From JACQWX01 sp041662295 (GTDB lineage: Bacteria; Elusimicrobiota; Elusimicrobia; UBA1565; UBA9628): a DNA stretch of 7,681 nucleotides. Below, one piece after another: positions 1 to 5,283 of this stretch (its first letter is position 1; every line of letters starts with the position of its first letter). The DNA is taken from NCBI GenBank assembly GCA_041662295.1, contig JBAZSR010000184.1, positions 1 through 7,681 on the forward strand, given 5' to 3'. The translations under genes were made by a program, and so were the position numbers. The notes beneath the pieces were generated by a model. That model ran no database searches, was not told the origin of the DNA, and saw nothing but the letters and a program-made list of their open reading frames with translations.

Positions 1-1011
1 CTCTCCACCCTGGTCAGCGCGGGCGTGCCCATCGTGCAGGGCCTCGGGATCCTCGAACAGCAGTGCGAGAACCCGACCTTCAAGGAGATCCTGGGCAACG
101 TCAAAGCCGACATCGAGGGCGGCCTCTCGATCTCGGACACGCTGAAGAAGTACCCGCAGGCCTTCCCGGACCTCTACACCGCCATGGTCCGGGCCGGCGA
201 GCTGGGCGGCATCCTCGACACGATCCTGGAGCGCCTGACCTCCTACCTCGAGAACGCCGAGGCCCTCAAGGCGAAGGTCAAGTCCGCGATGATGTATCCG
301 ATCATCGTGCTGTGCATCTGCGCGGCCCTGACCGTCTTCCTCATGATCTTCGTCATCCCGACCTTCGAGAAGATCTTCGCGAGCTTCGGCGCGGAGCTTC
401 CCTTCCTGACCCAGATGCTCATCGACACGGCCAACGCGATGAAGAGCTATCCTGGTCTTGCGATCATCTTCGGGACCCCTCCGGCCGGCTTCTACGGGTT
501 CAAGTATTTCTACGCCACTCCCTTCGGCCAGCGGTGGTGCGACCGGAAGGCGCTCGGGCTCCCGGTCTTCGGCCTTATCCTCAAGAAGGTCGCGGTCGCG
601 AAGTTCACCCGGACGCTCGGCACCCTGATCAAGTCGGGCGTTCCCATCATGCAGGCTCTCGAGACCGTTGCGGCCACGGCCGGCAACGTCGTCATCTCCG
701 ATGCCGTGCTCCAGACCCGCGAGTCCATCCGCGAGGGCGGCCGCCTGGCCGACCCGCTCAGGAAATGCGGCCTCTTCCCCAACATGGTCACCTCCATGAT
801 CTCGGTGGGCGAGGAGACGGGTGCCTTGGATATCATGCTCAACAAGATCGCTGAATTCTACGACCAGGAGGTCGACGCGGCAGTCAAGGGGTTGACCTCC
901 ATGATCGAGCCCCTTGTCATGTGCGTCATGGGAGCGGTCATCGGCACGATCGTCATCGGCATGTTCATGCCCATGTTCGGCATGGGCGAACTGGCCAGCA
1001 AAGCCGGCTAA
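1..1011 (+). CDS. pilC: Type IV pilus / type II secretion inner-membrane platform protein (PilC/GspF family), 5' end missing
   Basis: This is the inner-membrane platform protein of a type IV pilus or type II secretion machine, on which the assembly ATPases act to polymerise pilin-like subunits. The frame is open from base 1, so the gene enters from the left; 336 residues are visible of the roughly 400 usual for the family. Two copies of the T2SSF (PF00482) domain are visible: one at about residues 1-120 (LVSAGVPIVQ, then RAGELGGILD), the other at about 201-325 (LIKSGVPIMQALE, then VGEETGALDIML). Each ends in a hydrophobic helix, MMYPIIVLCICAALTVF near 97-122 and MIEPLVMCVMGAVIGTIVIG near 301-326; a third apolar stretch lies near 149-168. 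The wording resembles PilC more than GspF, but the two cannot be separated without the flanking pil or gsp genes. The stop TAA is followed nine bases later by a long palindrome, and the next gene is convergent, so this is the 3' end of its transcription unit. Confidence 0.93.
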   Translation, partial: LSTLVSAGVPIVQGLGILEQQCENPTFKEILGNVKADIEGGLSISDTLKKYPQAFPDLYTAMVRAGELGGILDTILERLTSYLENAEALKAKVKSAMMYPIIVLCICAALTVFLMIFVIPTFEKIFASFGAELPFLTQMLIDTANAMKSYPGLAIIFGTPPAGFYGFKYFYATPFGQRWCDRKALGLPVFGLILKKVAVAKFTRTLGTLIKSGVPIMQALETVAATAGNVVISDAVLQTRESIREGGRLADPLRKCGLFPNMVTSMISVGEETGALDIMLNKIAEFYDQEVDAAVKGLTSMIEPLVMCVMGAVIGTIVIGMFMPMFGMGELASKAG

Positions 1012-1019
1012 GAATACAC

Positions 1020-1086
1020 TGGTGTCAGAGGTTGCGCTTGTTGCGTTCCGCTGAGCGGAACGCAACAAGCGCAACCTCTGACACCA
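1020..1086. repeat. Near-perfect 67-nt palindrome (33-bp arms, 1-nt centre) between convergent genes
   Basis: Left arm 1020-1052 and right arm 1054-1086 are exact reverse complements across 33 bp, with only G1053 between them. The arm begins TGGTGTCAGAGGTTGCGC and ends GCGTTCCGCT at the centre. The element nearly fills the gap between the pilC stop (1009-1011) and the methyltransferase stop (1087-1089), touching the latter directly. Either strand would fold into a very stable hairpin, so it could end or protect transcripts from both convergent genes. Neither side has a T-run, so it is not a classical intrinsic terminator. Its outer bases TGGTGTCAGA match those of the palindrome at 3130-3224 in nine of ten positions, suggesting a dispersed REP- or MITE-like family. 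Confidence 0.95.
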
Positions 1087-1821
1087 TCAAGGGGCCTTCC
1101 GGAGCACCATGATGTAGATGGGCCCTGGGCCGGGGATGATGCGCTCCAGGGTCCAGCCTGTTCCGGCCAGGATGTCCGTGAGCTCCTTCTTTGAGACGAA
1201 AAGATAGTCGAACCAGGGGTCGGCCAGCTTGCGGTAGCGGATGCGCAATCGGACCTGGCCGGGAGCCCGGCCCTGCCTGCGGTTGTCGGCTTGGTAGGCC
1301 AGGTGCTCCGGGACCGTGGTCTTGAAGGGGTTCAGAGTCTGGGCGATGATGCGGCCCCTGGGTGAGACCGCCCGGTAGAGGCGGCGCAGGTGGACCTTGG
1401 CCTTGGCCGGGCTCTGCAGGACCCCGAAGTTGTTCCCCATCATGATGACCGTGTCGAACGTCCCGTCCCGGAACCGGCCGACAGCGGAGAGTTCCATGAG
1501 GCGGGCGTCCTTGAGTCCCCGGGCCCGGCAGACCCGGACCGCTCCGGGGGAGTGGTCGATGCCCGTGACCTTGAGTCCTCGTTCTTGGAGGTAGAGGCTG
1601 TGGCGCCCGGCCCCACAGCCCGCGTCGAGGACCCTTCCCCGAGCAAGCCGCAGAGCCTGGCGTTCGGCCGGCGTCCAACGGCGGTGGTCGGCGAAGTAGA
1701 CCCGCTTGCCCCACTCCGGCTCCACGTAGCCGTCGTCGCGTTCGATGACGCTGCCGACGTCGTCGCCCCGATGCGCCTCGATGAGCCACTGGCCGAAAGC
1801 GTCCCCGCGTTTGATCGTCAT
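1087..1821 (-). CDS. Class I SAM-dependent methyltransferase, substrate unknown
   Basis: A 244-residue protein with the Rossmann-fold signature of class I S-adenosylmethionine methyltransferases. Motif I is VLDAGCGAGR at about residues 64-73. The acidic residue that should hold the SAM ribose is D89 in VTGIDHSPGAV. FDTVIMMGNNFGVL at about 122-135 is the strand-4 motif, and SPRGRIIAQTLNP the strand-5 region. The roughly 60 residues before motif I and the basic C-terminal half (QADNRRQGRAPGQVRLRIRYRK) probably set specificity, but I do not recognise the subfamily. Small-molecule, rRNA, tRNA or protein substrates are all possible. It starts 10 nt after the uvrC stop with a good SD, so it is almost certainly co-transcribed with uvrC. 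This hints at, but does not show, a DNA-related role. Its TGA stop abuts the palindrome. The cytoplasmic fold is secure; the substrate is not. Confidence 0.9.
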   Translation of the reverse strand: MTIKRGDAFGQWLIEAHRGDDVGSVIERDDGYVEPEWGKRVYFADHRRWTPAERQALRLARGRVLDAGCGAGRHSLYLQERGLKVTGIDHSPGAVRVCRARGLKDARLMELSAVGRFRDGTFDTVIMMGNNFGVLQSPAKAKVHLRRLYRAVSPRGRIIAQTLNPFKTTVPEHLAYQADNRRQGRAPGQVRLRIRYRKLADPWFDYLFVSKKELTDILAGTGWTLERIIPGPGPIYIMVLRKAP

Positions 1822-1828
1822 TCCGTGT

Positions 1829-1834
1829 CTCCTA
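1829..1834 (-). promoter_or_regulatory. Shine-Dalgarno of the methyltransferase, overlapping the uvrC stop
   Basis: Minus-strand TAGGAG lies seven bases before the ATG at 1821. Its first three bases are the uvrC stop codon TAG (1832-1834). This fixes the methyltransferase start and implies that ribosomes finishing uvrC sit on this binding site, so the two genes are probably translationally coupled. Confidence 0.8.
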
Positions 1835-3148
1835 TTCCGTGTCGGGCGGCAGCAGGTCGTTACGGCGCAGGAGCGTGTGATAGGCGAGGCCGAAGCGGTG
1901 GGCCTCGTCGCGCAGCCTCTGGAGGAGCCGCAGGCCAGGTCTGCCGCGCTCCAGGATGATGGATCCGGTCCTGCCTGGGACGAAGACCTCCTCCAGCTTC
2001 TTGGCGAGGGCCGCCAACGGGACCTTCAGCTTCAGTGCTTCAAGGACCCCTGCCGCGGCGGAGAGCTGGCCTATGCCTCCGTCCACCAGCACGAGGTCGG
2101 GCATTCGCTCGCCGGAGGCCTTGAGCCTGCGGTAGCGGCGGCCGACCGCCTCGGCCATGGCCTTGAAGTCGTCGATGCCGGAGACCTCCCGGATCTTGAA
2201 TTTCCGGTAGTGGTCGTGGTTGGGCTCTCCGCCGGTGAAGCAGACCATGGAGGCGACGGTCTGTCGTCCCTGGAAGTGTGAGACGTCGAAGCACTCGATG
2301 TGGTGGGGGGCCCTAGGGAGTTCCAGGGCGGCCTTGAGGTCGGAGACGGCGCGGGAGGAAGAGACGGGCCGCTCGATGTCCTCCATGGCGACCGCTGAGA
2401 CGCGGACGCGTTCCCCGAGCTGCGAGAGGGCGAGGATGCTGTCGCGCAGCGAGGCCGCGTCCTCGAACCGGAGGGACGCGGAGGCCTTGCCCATCTCGAG
2501 CTCGAGGCGCTCCCGAAGCTTCGGATATTCCCCGCGGAAGAAAAGGACGGCGTTCTCGGCGGTCTTCCTGTAGTCTTGAGGGGAACATTTGCCGGAGCAG
2601 GGCCCCGGGCATTGGCCCGTGTGGTGATAGAGGCAGGCGCGCAGTTTCCTGGGGTCGAGGGGCTTGTCCGCCGAGAACTCCCAGCGGCAGGTCCTCAGGC
2701 GGAAGATCTTGGAGCGCCAGAGGGTGCGGAGCAGGCTCTTGACCTGGGCGACCTTGGGGTAAGGGCCGAAATAGACGCCGCCGTCCGCGACCTTCCTGCG
2801 GGTGAGGATGATCCGCGGGTAGTCCTCGCCCATGGTGATCTTGACCCAGGGGTAGGATTTCCCATCCTTCCACATCGAGTTGAAGAAGGGCTGGAACCGG
2901 CCGATGAGGCGGCGCTCGACCAGCAGGGCTTCGCGCTCCGACGCGCAGGGGATGTAGTCGATGCGCCGGATGAGCGGGACCATAGAGGCGGTCTTGTCCT
3001 GGCGGGAGGGGTTGAAGTACTGGGCGACCCGCTTGGCGAGGTCCACGGCCTTGCCGATGTAGATGATAGAGGAGGAGGCGTCCCTCATGAGGTAGACTCC
3101 GCAGGCGTGGGGCAGGTGGCTGCGGCTTATGGGGTCAGACCCTGACAT
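1832..3148 (-). CDS. uvrC: UvrC-type excinuclease subunit, short form lacking the middle region and HhH domain
   Basis: UvrC makes the two incisions around UvrB-bound damage in nucleotide excision repair. From the ATG at 3148 the protein has 438 residues, against 610 in E. coli. The GIY-YIG nuclease has GVY17-19, YIG30-32, R40 and E78. The Cys cluster C154, C172, C180, C184 matches the proposed iron-sulfur ligands. A UVR/UvrB-binding segment follows at about 209-244 (LRFEDAASLRDSI). The RNase H-like domain has D288 (ECFDVSH), D327, D356 (LVLVDGGIGQ) and H417 (RDEAH), matching E. coli D399, D438, D466 and H538. Both nuclease centres thus look intact. The UVR-to-D288 distance is about 111 residues shorter than in E. 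coli, and only 21 residues follow H417, so the C-terminal (HhH)2 domain is absent. ATG 3148 gives a normal-length lead-in to GVY; an in-frame TTG at 3190 is the alternative. The start codon and residues 1-6 lie inside a palindrome arm. Confidence 0.92.
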   Translation of the reverse strand: MSGSDPISRSHLPHACGVYLMRDASSSIIYIGKAVDLAKRVAQYFNPSRQDKTASMVPLIRRIDYIPCASEREALLVERRLIGRFQPFFNSMWKDGKSYPWVKITMGEDYPRIILTRRKVADGGVYFGPYPKVAQVKSLLRTLWRSKIFRLRTCRWEFSADKPLDPRKLRACLYHHTGQCPGPCSGKCSPQDYRKTAENAVLFFRGEYPKLRERLELEMGKASASLRFEDAASLRDSILALSQLGERVRVSAVAMEDIERPVSSSRAVSDLKAALELPRAPHHIECFDVSHFQGRQTVASMVCFTGGEPNHDHYRKFKIREVSGIDDFKAMAEAVGRRYRRLKASGERMPDLVLVDGGIGQLSAAAGVLEALKLKVPLAALAKKLEEVFVPGRTGSIILERGRPGLRLLQRLRDEAHRFGLAYHTLLRRNDLLPPDTE

Positions 3149-3224
3149 TGGCGGAACCTGACATGAGATGGTGATTCTAGCATGTCCCAATGTCAGGTTC
3201 CGCCAATGTCAGGGTCTGACCCCA
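3130..3224. repeat. Long inverted repeat: 35-bp perfect arms, 25-nt loop, overlapping the uvrC start
   Basis: Arms 3130-3164 and 3190-3224 are exact reverse complements over 35 bp, with loop 3165-3189. The arm begins TGGGGTCAGACCCTGACATT and continues GGCGGAACCTGACAT. Within each arm the octamer CCTGACAT occurs twice (3141-3148 and 3157-3164 in the left arm), and GGGTCAGACCC is itself a small palindrome. The left arm encodes the uvrC ATG and residues 2-6; the right arm ends three bases before the -35 box of rpsT. Its ends match the 1020-1086 palindrome. No transposase is present in the window. REP-like unit or MITE is the best guess; the inverted repeat itself is certain. Confidence 0.95.
3174..3182 (-). 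promoter_or_regulatory. Candidate extended -10 promoter for uvrC inside the palindrome loop
   Basis: On the minus strand the loop reads TGCTAGAAT, an extended -10 (TGn) followed by TAGAAT, five of six matches to the sigma70 consensus. Initiation about seven bases downstream (near 3167) would give a leader of about 19 nt before the uvrC ATG at 3148. There is no good -35: TTGGCG at 3201-3206 is 21 bp away. The leader offers only a weak AGG as SD. Suggestive only. Confidence 0.4.
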
Positions 3225-3227
3225 GCG

Positions 3228-3256
3228 TTGACGGCCACTTGATAAAGTGGTTTAAT
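3228..3256 (+). promoter_or_regulatory. sigma70-like promoter of rpsT
   Basis: TTGACG (3228-3233) and TTTAAT (3251-3256) are separated by exactly 17 bp, each matching the sigma70 consensus at five of six positions. Only eight bases separate the -10 box from the rpsT ATG, so transcription should begin at or within about three bases of the start codon. The spacer contains a perfect 6-bp inverted repeat (3235-3240 and 3245-3250). Confidence 0.75.
3235..3250. promoter_or_regulatory. Inverted repeat in the rpsT promoter spacer, possible operator
   Basis: CCACTT (3235-3240), GATA, then AAGTGG (3245-3250) form a perfect dyad lying between the -35 and -10 boxes of the rpsT promoter. It is upstream of the predicted transcription start, so it would act as DNA (a regulator site), not as an RNA hairpin. 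Such a short repeat could also arise by chance. Confidence 0.3.
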
Positions 3257-3264
3257 ACTCGTCC

Positions 3265-3582
3265 ATGGCTCAGCAGAAGAAGTCCCAGCGTCACAAAAGC
3301 GCGATCAAGGCCCACAGGCAGTCGGATAAGCATAACCTGCGCAATCGGGCGATGAAGAAGGCGATCCGGTTGGCCGCCAAGGCCACCGTCGAGGCCGGCC
3401 AGTCCAAGGATCCGAAGAACACCGAATCCCTCTCGAAGGCCTACTCGCTTATCGACAGGGCCGCGCGGACCGGCGCCATCCACTGGAAAGCCGCTGCCCG
3501 CAAGAAGGCCCGATTGGCCCATCGTCTGGCGAAGGAGCTTGCTGCCGTCGCTCCCGCTCCCAAGACGCCTGCGGCTAAGTAG
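3265..3582 (+). CDS. rpsT: 30S ribosomal protein bS20
   Basis: bS20 is a primary binding protein of the small ribosomal subunit that contacts 16S rRNA. The 105-residue product is strongly basic and helical. It has the family's N-terminal pattern: a Lys/Arg-rich lead (MAQQKKSQRHKSAIKA), then HNLRNRAMKKAIRLAAKATVEA, and later SLIDRAARTGAIHWKAAARKKARLAHRL, matching the conserved helix containing the I-D-x-A...G-x-I-H-x-N/K-x-A-A-R-x-K motif. It is longer than the 87 residues of E. coli because of an Ala/Pro-rich tail (AAVAPAPKTPAAK). ATG 3265 is the only sensible start, but no SD precedes it and the promoter -10 box ends eight bases upstream, so the mRNA is probably leaderless. The last 8 nt overlap the convergent holA. 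In some lineages rpsT lies beside holA on the same strand; here it faces it. Confidence 0.95.
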   Translation: MAQQKKSQRHKSAIKAHRQSDKHNLRNRAMKKAIRLAAKATVEAGQSKDPKNTESLSKAYSLIDRAARTGAIHWKAAARKKARLAHRLAKELAAVAPAPKTPAAK

Positions 3583-4597
3583 CCCTCTTCCGGCAAAGCT
3601 CCACGACGAGACGCTCCGCCTCCTGGCGGGCGTCGAGCCATGCCTTGGACTTGAGGGAAGCCTCAACGGAGAGGCACCGGGCCAGGTCCCGCGCCAGCCG
3701 GGGTTCCGTCAGCGGGGCCAGCCAGTCCAGGAAGCCTTCGTAGAGCTTCTTCCTGCTGACCTTCACCTTGTCGAGGACCGCTTCGGGGTCGGCGCCTTGG
3801 CGCAGCATCCTCTTGGCGTGGAGTTGTTTGATTACCATGTTGCGCGTCTGGGCCAGGATCTGGAAGACATGATCCTCTGCCCTGCCCGCGGAGAACACGG
3901 TCTCGAGGTGGGCGAGGCAGCGCCGGAGGTCGCGCTGGCCGATGAGGCGCGAGAGGATGTAGGGGTCGACCCCTTTCGTATATCCCAGGCAGGCGAGAAT
4001 GTCGGTGCGCTCGATGGAGGTGGCGGAGCCGACGAAGAGGGCGGCCTTCTCGAGCTCCTGGCGCAGGATGTGGACGTCCAGGCCAACCTCCTCGACCAGG
4101 AACTCGGCGGCGTCTAGGGTCAGGGTCTTGCCCAGCTTGCGGGCCTCGTCGACGAGCCGGCCGCGCGCTTCGAAGTCACGCAGGGCGTAGAAGACGCAGA
4201 GGGCCCCGTGCTTGAACGCCAGGGCGGCGAGCGGGTCCTTGATGCCGGGCTTGCGGTCCTCCGAGACGACGACGAGCGTCGTGGTCTCGAGGGGGTCCTT
4301 GAGGTACTCGACGAACGGCTCGGGGTCGGCCTTGGCGATCTTCGGGTGGGAGACGATGACGAGCCGGCGTTCCGAGAAGACGGGCTGCGTCAGGGCGTCG
4401 GACACCGCGGCCGACGAACGGTCTCCCTCCCTGCTGAACTCGCCTAAGTTGAAGGAATCGGCCTTGAAGCGGGCCTTGAGCTCGACAAGCGCGTCCCGGA
4501 CCTCGTCGGGCTGGCCCATGAGGTAGTAGAACTTGCGGAACTTCCCCGCCGCCCACTCCCTGAGGAGGTCCCGGGACGGCAGTGGACGGGATTCCAT
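3575..4597 (-). CDS. holA: DNA polymerase III delta subunit
   Basis: The delta subunit is the wrench of the clamp loader: it binds the beta sliding clamp and opens it for loading at primed sites. The 340-residue length is normal for the family. Near the N-terminus (about 20-42) is the degenerate nucleotide-fold start FRKFYYLMGQPDEVRDALVE, lacking the Walker A lysine as is typical of delta. It is followed by RRLVIVSHPKIAKADPEPFVEYL and TTTLVVVSEDRK. The middle contains LDAAEFLVEEVGLDVHILRQELEKAALFVG, the family's helical segment, and the C-terminal collar domain ends SVEASLKSKAWLDARQEAERLVVELC. The start ATG (4595-4597) shares its first base with the upstream lptE stop (TGATG). No SD is visible, so translation probably depends on coupling to lptE. 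The 3' end overlaps rpsT by 8 nt. Confidence 0.93.
   Translation of the reverse strand: MESRPLPSRDLLREWAAGKFRKFYYLMGQPDEVRDALVELKARFKADSFNLGEFSREGDRSSAAVSDALTQPVFSERRLVIVSHPKIAKADPEPFVEYLKDPLETTTLVVVSEDRKPGIKDPLAALAFKHGALCVFYALRDFEARGRLVDEARKLGKTLTLDAAEFLVEEVGLDVHILRQELEKAALFVGSATSIERTDILACLGYTKGVDPYILSRLIGQRDLRRCLAHLETVFSAGRAEDHVFQILAQTRNMVIKQLHAKRMLRQGADPEAVLDKVKVSRKKLYEGFLDWLAPLTEPRLARDLARCLSVEASLKSKAWLDARQEAERLVVELCRKRAT
3610..3634 (+). terminator. Possible rpsT terminator hairpin within the holA 3' coding region
   Basis: A stem of ten base pairs with one bulged T (3615) and loop TCCT (3621-3624) begins 28 nt after the rpsT stop. Arms are 3610-3620 and 3625-3634. No T-run follows, and the sequence is also holA coding sequence on the other strand, so the fold may be incidental. 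It is the best hairpin I see close behind rpsT. Confidence 0.25.
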
Positions 4598-5271
4598 CAG
4601 TAGGGGTTCGGGTTGACCGGCGGGAGGTCCTTGCCGTGCGTGACCACGGGTGCGGTCGACGGGCCCTCGGAGGAGACGCGGCGCTCGGAACTCCCGGTGA
4701 CCGAACCGAAGCCTTCCACGACCCTCTTGACCACGTCGCGCGCGAGGCTGTCCCAGATGTCCTCGCGGGCCTGTTCCTCCGACTTGCCGCCGGGCAGGGT
4801 CGAGGCCGGGTAGAGGGAGATGCCCTCCAGGTTCTTCTCCTCCCAGAGGGTCGAGTCGGCCGCCTTGTCCACGAACTGGAGGTCGATGACGACCCTCAGC
4901 TTGTAGGCCGTGGGGATGAGGTTGGCGTCGTGCTGGACCGGGGTGAGGAGGTAGCGGCCGATGGTGATCCAGACGATGCCGTCTGCGTCGGTTTCAGGGA
5001 CGATGGAGTAGCGGCCGTCGCGGAGGAATTCGTCGCGCACGCGCAGGGTGAACTTGTCCTCGAGGCCGAACTGCTGGGTCTTGTTGACGGCGTGGCGGAT
5101 GGAGATCCTCTTGATGTTGCTCGGCAGGATCTGGGCCGACGGCCGATAGGCCATGTCGGAGCCGCAGGCCGTCAGACCCGCGGCGAGGAGAAGCAGCAAG
5201 CCTCCCCGACGGCCTGGCCGGCTCCAGGCAGCGGCCAGGGGTGCGCAGCGCGGGGGCAAGGGCCGTGTCAT
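4597..5271 (-). CDS. lptE: LPS-assembly lipoprotein LptE
   Basis: LptE plugs the LptD beta-barrel and helps insert lipopolysaccharide into the outer membrane. From the ATG at 5271 the product has 224 residues. The signal peptide has a basic stretch (SRPGRRGG), a Leu-rich core at 25-33, and the lipobox LTAC with lipidated C36. The next residues are Gly-Ser, not Asp, as expected for outer-membrane delivery. The mature part begins MAYRPSAQILPSNIKRISIRHAVNKT and continues GLEDKFTLRVRDEFLRDGRYSIVPE, the typical LptE pattern of a short strand followed by an amphipathic helix. It ends in a low-complexity Ser/Pro-rich tail. A longer reading from TTG 5349 would overlap leuS by 68 nt and hide the signal peptide; the SD favours 5271. 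Position between leuS and holA supports the call, since sequence identity in this family is low. Confidence 0.88.
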   Translation of the reverse strand: MTRPLPPRCAPLAAAWSRPGRRGGLLLLLAAGLTACGSDMAYRPSAQILPSNIKRISIRHAVNKTQQFGLEDKFTLRVRDEFLRDGRYSIVPETDADGIVWITIGRYLLTPVQHDANLIPTAYKLRVVIDLQFVDKAADSTLWEEKNLEGISLYPASTLPGGKSEEQAREDIWDSLARDVVKRVVEGFGSVTGSSERRVSSEGPSTAPVVTHGKDLPPVNPNPY

Positions 5272-5277
5272 GGGGTG

Positions 5278-5283
5278 TTCCTC
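5278..5283 (-). promoter_or_regulatory. Shine-Dalgarno of lptE, overlapping the leuS stop
   Basis: Minus-strand GAGGAA begins inside the leuS stop codon TGA (5282-5284) and lies six bases before the ATG at 5271. It decides the lptE start and suggests translational coupling to leuS, the same design as at the uvrC/methyltransferase junction. Confidence 0.8.

Noticed and set aside
1020..1086. A classical rho-independent terminator
   Set aside because: The hairpin is long enough but no T-run follows on either strand.
1025..1789. A 254-codon minus-strand open frame over the methyltransferase
   Set aside because: Low-complexity Gly/Arg/Pro product; the overlapping frame at 1087-1821 carries the SAM-binding motif and a good SD.
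3149..3190. A TTG start for uvrC at 3190 adding 14 residues
   Set aside because: The added residues are encoded by the loop and inner arm and resemble no UvrC N-terminus; ATG 3148 gives the usual lead-in. It remains possible because neither start has a strong SD.
1020..3224. CRISPR array or attachment sites
   Set aside because: There are only two elements, each a single long palindrome of different sequence, about 2 kb apart, with no spacers, cas genes or integrase.
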